Of a stretch of 64,000 bases of DNA, positions 63,595-64,000 are shown piece by piece. The stretch spans positions 186,001 to 250,000 of the forward strand of contig JAQFVV010013083.1 in NCBI GenBank assembly GCA_028023455.1, in the 5' to 3' direction. This DNA is from Epiperipatus broadwayi. Lineage: Eukaryota; Onychophora; Udeonychophora; Euonychophora; Peripatidae. The position numbers and the translations under genes are program-made. Positions within the stretch are counted from its first letter, which is position 1, and every line of letters begins with the position of its first letter. Below the pieces are notes generated by a model. It was not told the DNA's origin, made no database searches, and was given only the letters and a program-made list of their open reading frames with translations.

Positions 63595-64000
63595 CAGTTG
63601 GGGATTAAGATGAAGTATCCATTCTTACTGCATCTGCCAACAGAGTGCCACTAGGCTACTTAGAACCTAGAAAATTTATAAAGTAGACAGATATGTGCTG
63701 GTAAGATTACGACCGCCAGCCCAAGTCACTAGCTCATGAAGTAGCAGAGGTTTATACATACTTATTAAAATATACTTCTTTTAATAAAAAAAATAATAAA
63801 AACAATCACTGTCAGTATTAATAACACAAAAAAGATTTTATTTACGTATATATTTAATAACACACAAACTTTAAAAAAATTATTTTTTATAACAAAAGAA
63901 GAAATTTATGTTTTATTCTGTTCCATTATTATTTTATTTGTTTTTAACTTTAATTTTAAATTTTAGAATGTTGAGTATAGATGAGCTACCTAGATGCACT
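63590..64000. other. Unassigned sequence at the right edge
   Basis: 63590-63760 is less AT-rich (CTGCCAACAGAGTGCC, TTACGACCGCCAGCCC) and may be the continuation of the repeat that carries the hammerhead. The rest is AT-rich with no feature. Confidence 0.35.

Overview
The window is a strongly AT-rich piece of animal nuclear DNA. It has long trinucleotide arrays, (TA)n tracts, tRNA-derived SINEs with TA tails, LINE relics and Penelope-like elements. The mix suits a mollusc, most likely a cephalopod; that is inference from repeat content, since no host gene is recognised. I see no bacterial features, CRISPR array, free tRNA or rRNA gene, and no intact host coding exon. Almost everything interpretable is mobile DNA in various states of decay.

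Layout. 0.2-4.9 kb: a minus-strand LINE relic with a zinc-knuckle ORF1 and an endonuclease/RT ORF2. 5.1-5.3 kb: an (ATT)n array. 9.7-10.6 kb: two decayed copies of a dispersed repeat (called family B here). 10.7-13.6 kb: a unit with about 470-bp inverted arms around a broken retroviral-type integrase. 13.6-22.5 kb: mostly plain AT-rich DNA with three GC-richer patches at 17.6-19.9 kb. 22.6-23.2 kb: a palindromic family B copy. 24.1-24.4 kb: an (AAT)n array. 26.97-37.27 kb: a 10.3-kb composite with 1.8-2 kb inverted arms and a perfect 8-bp flanking duplication, enclosing a Penelope fossil and an RTE-type LINE. 39.1 kb: a SINE. 40.3-40.6 kb and 44.6-46.0 kb: fold-back repeats of another family (A). 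41.3-42.4 kb: a fold-back DNA transposon with a 5-bp duplication, plus a relative. 46.4-48.75 kb: two Penelope 3' halves, head to head. 49.1 kb: family B. 49.9 kb: a SINE. 50.7-54.3 kb: a second LINE relic of the same general type as the first. 57.6-59.2 kb: two more (AAT)n arrays. 63.5 kb: a compact hammerhead-ribozyme fold.

The most unusual signal is a recurrent hammerhead (HHR) architecture in two dispersed repeat families. Core strings CTGANGA and GAAA are placed correctly around a stem II, with a short stem III and a two-part stem I. The 63.5-kb motif and the 22.7-kb motif have every core position intact. Other copies show graded decay and at least one compensatory base-pair change. Hammerheads are known in Penelope-like elements and retrozymes. 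Here both families lie next to a Penelope palindrome, but no copy is joined to a Penelope ORF, so the link is inference.

The protein-coding remnants do not form a working system. They are RT, endonuclease, integrase and GIY-YIG modules broken by stops and frameshifts. Regulation cannot be read beyond possible internal Pol III boxes in the SINEs and one TATA-like site at 17.65 kb.
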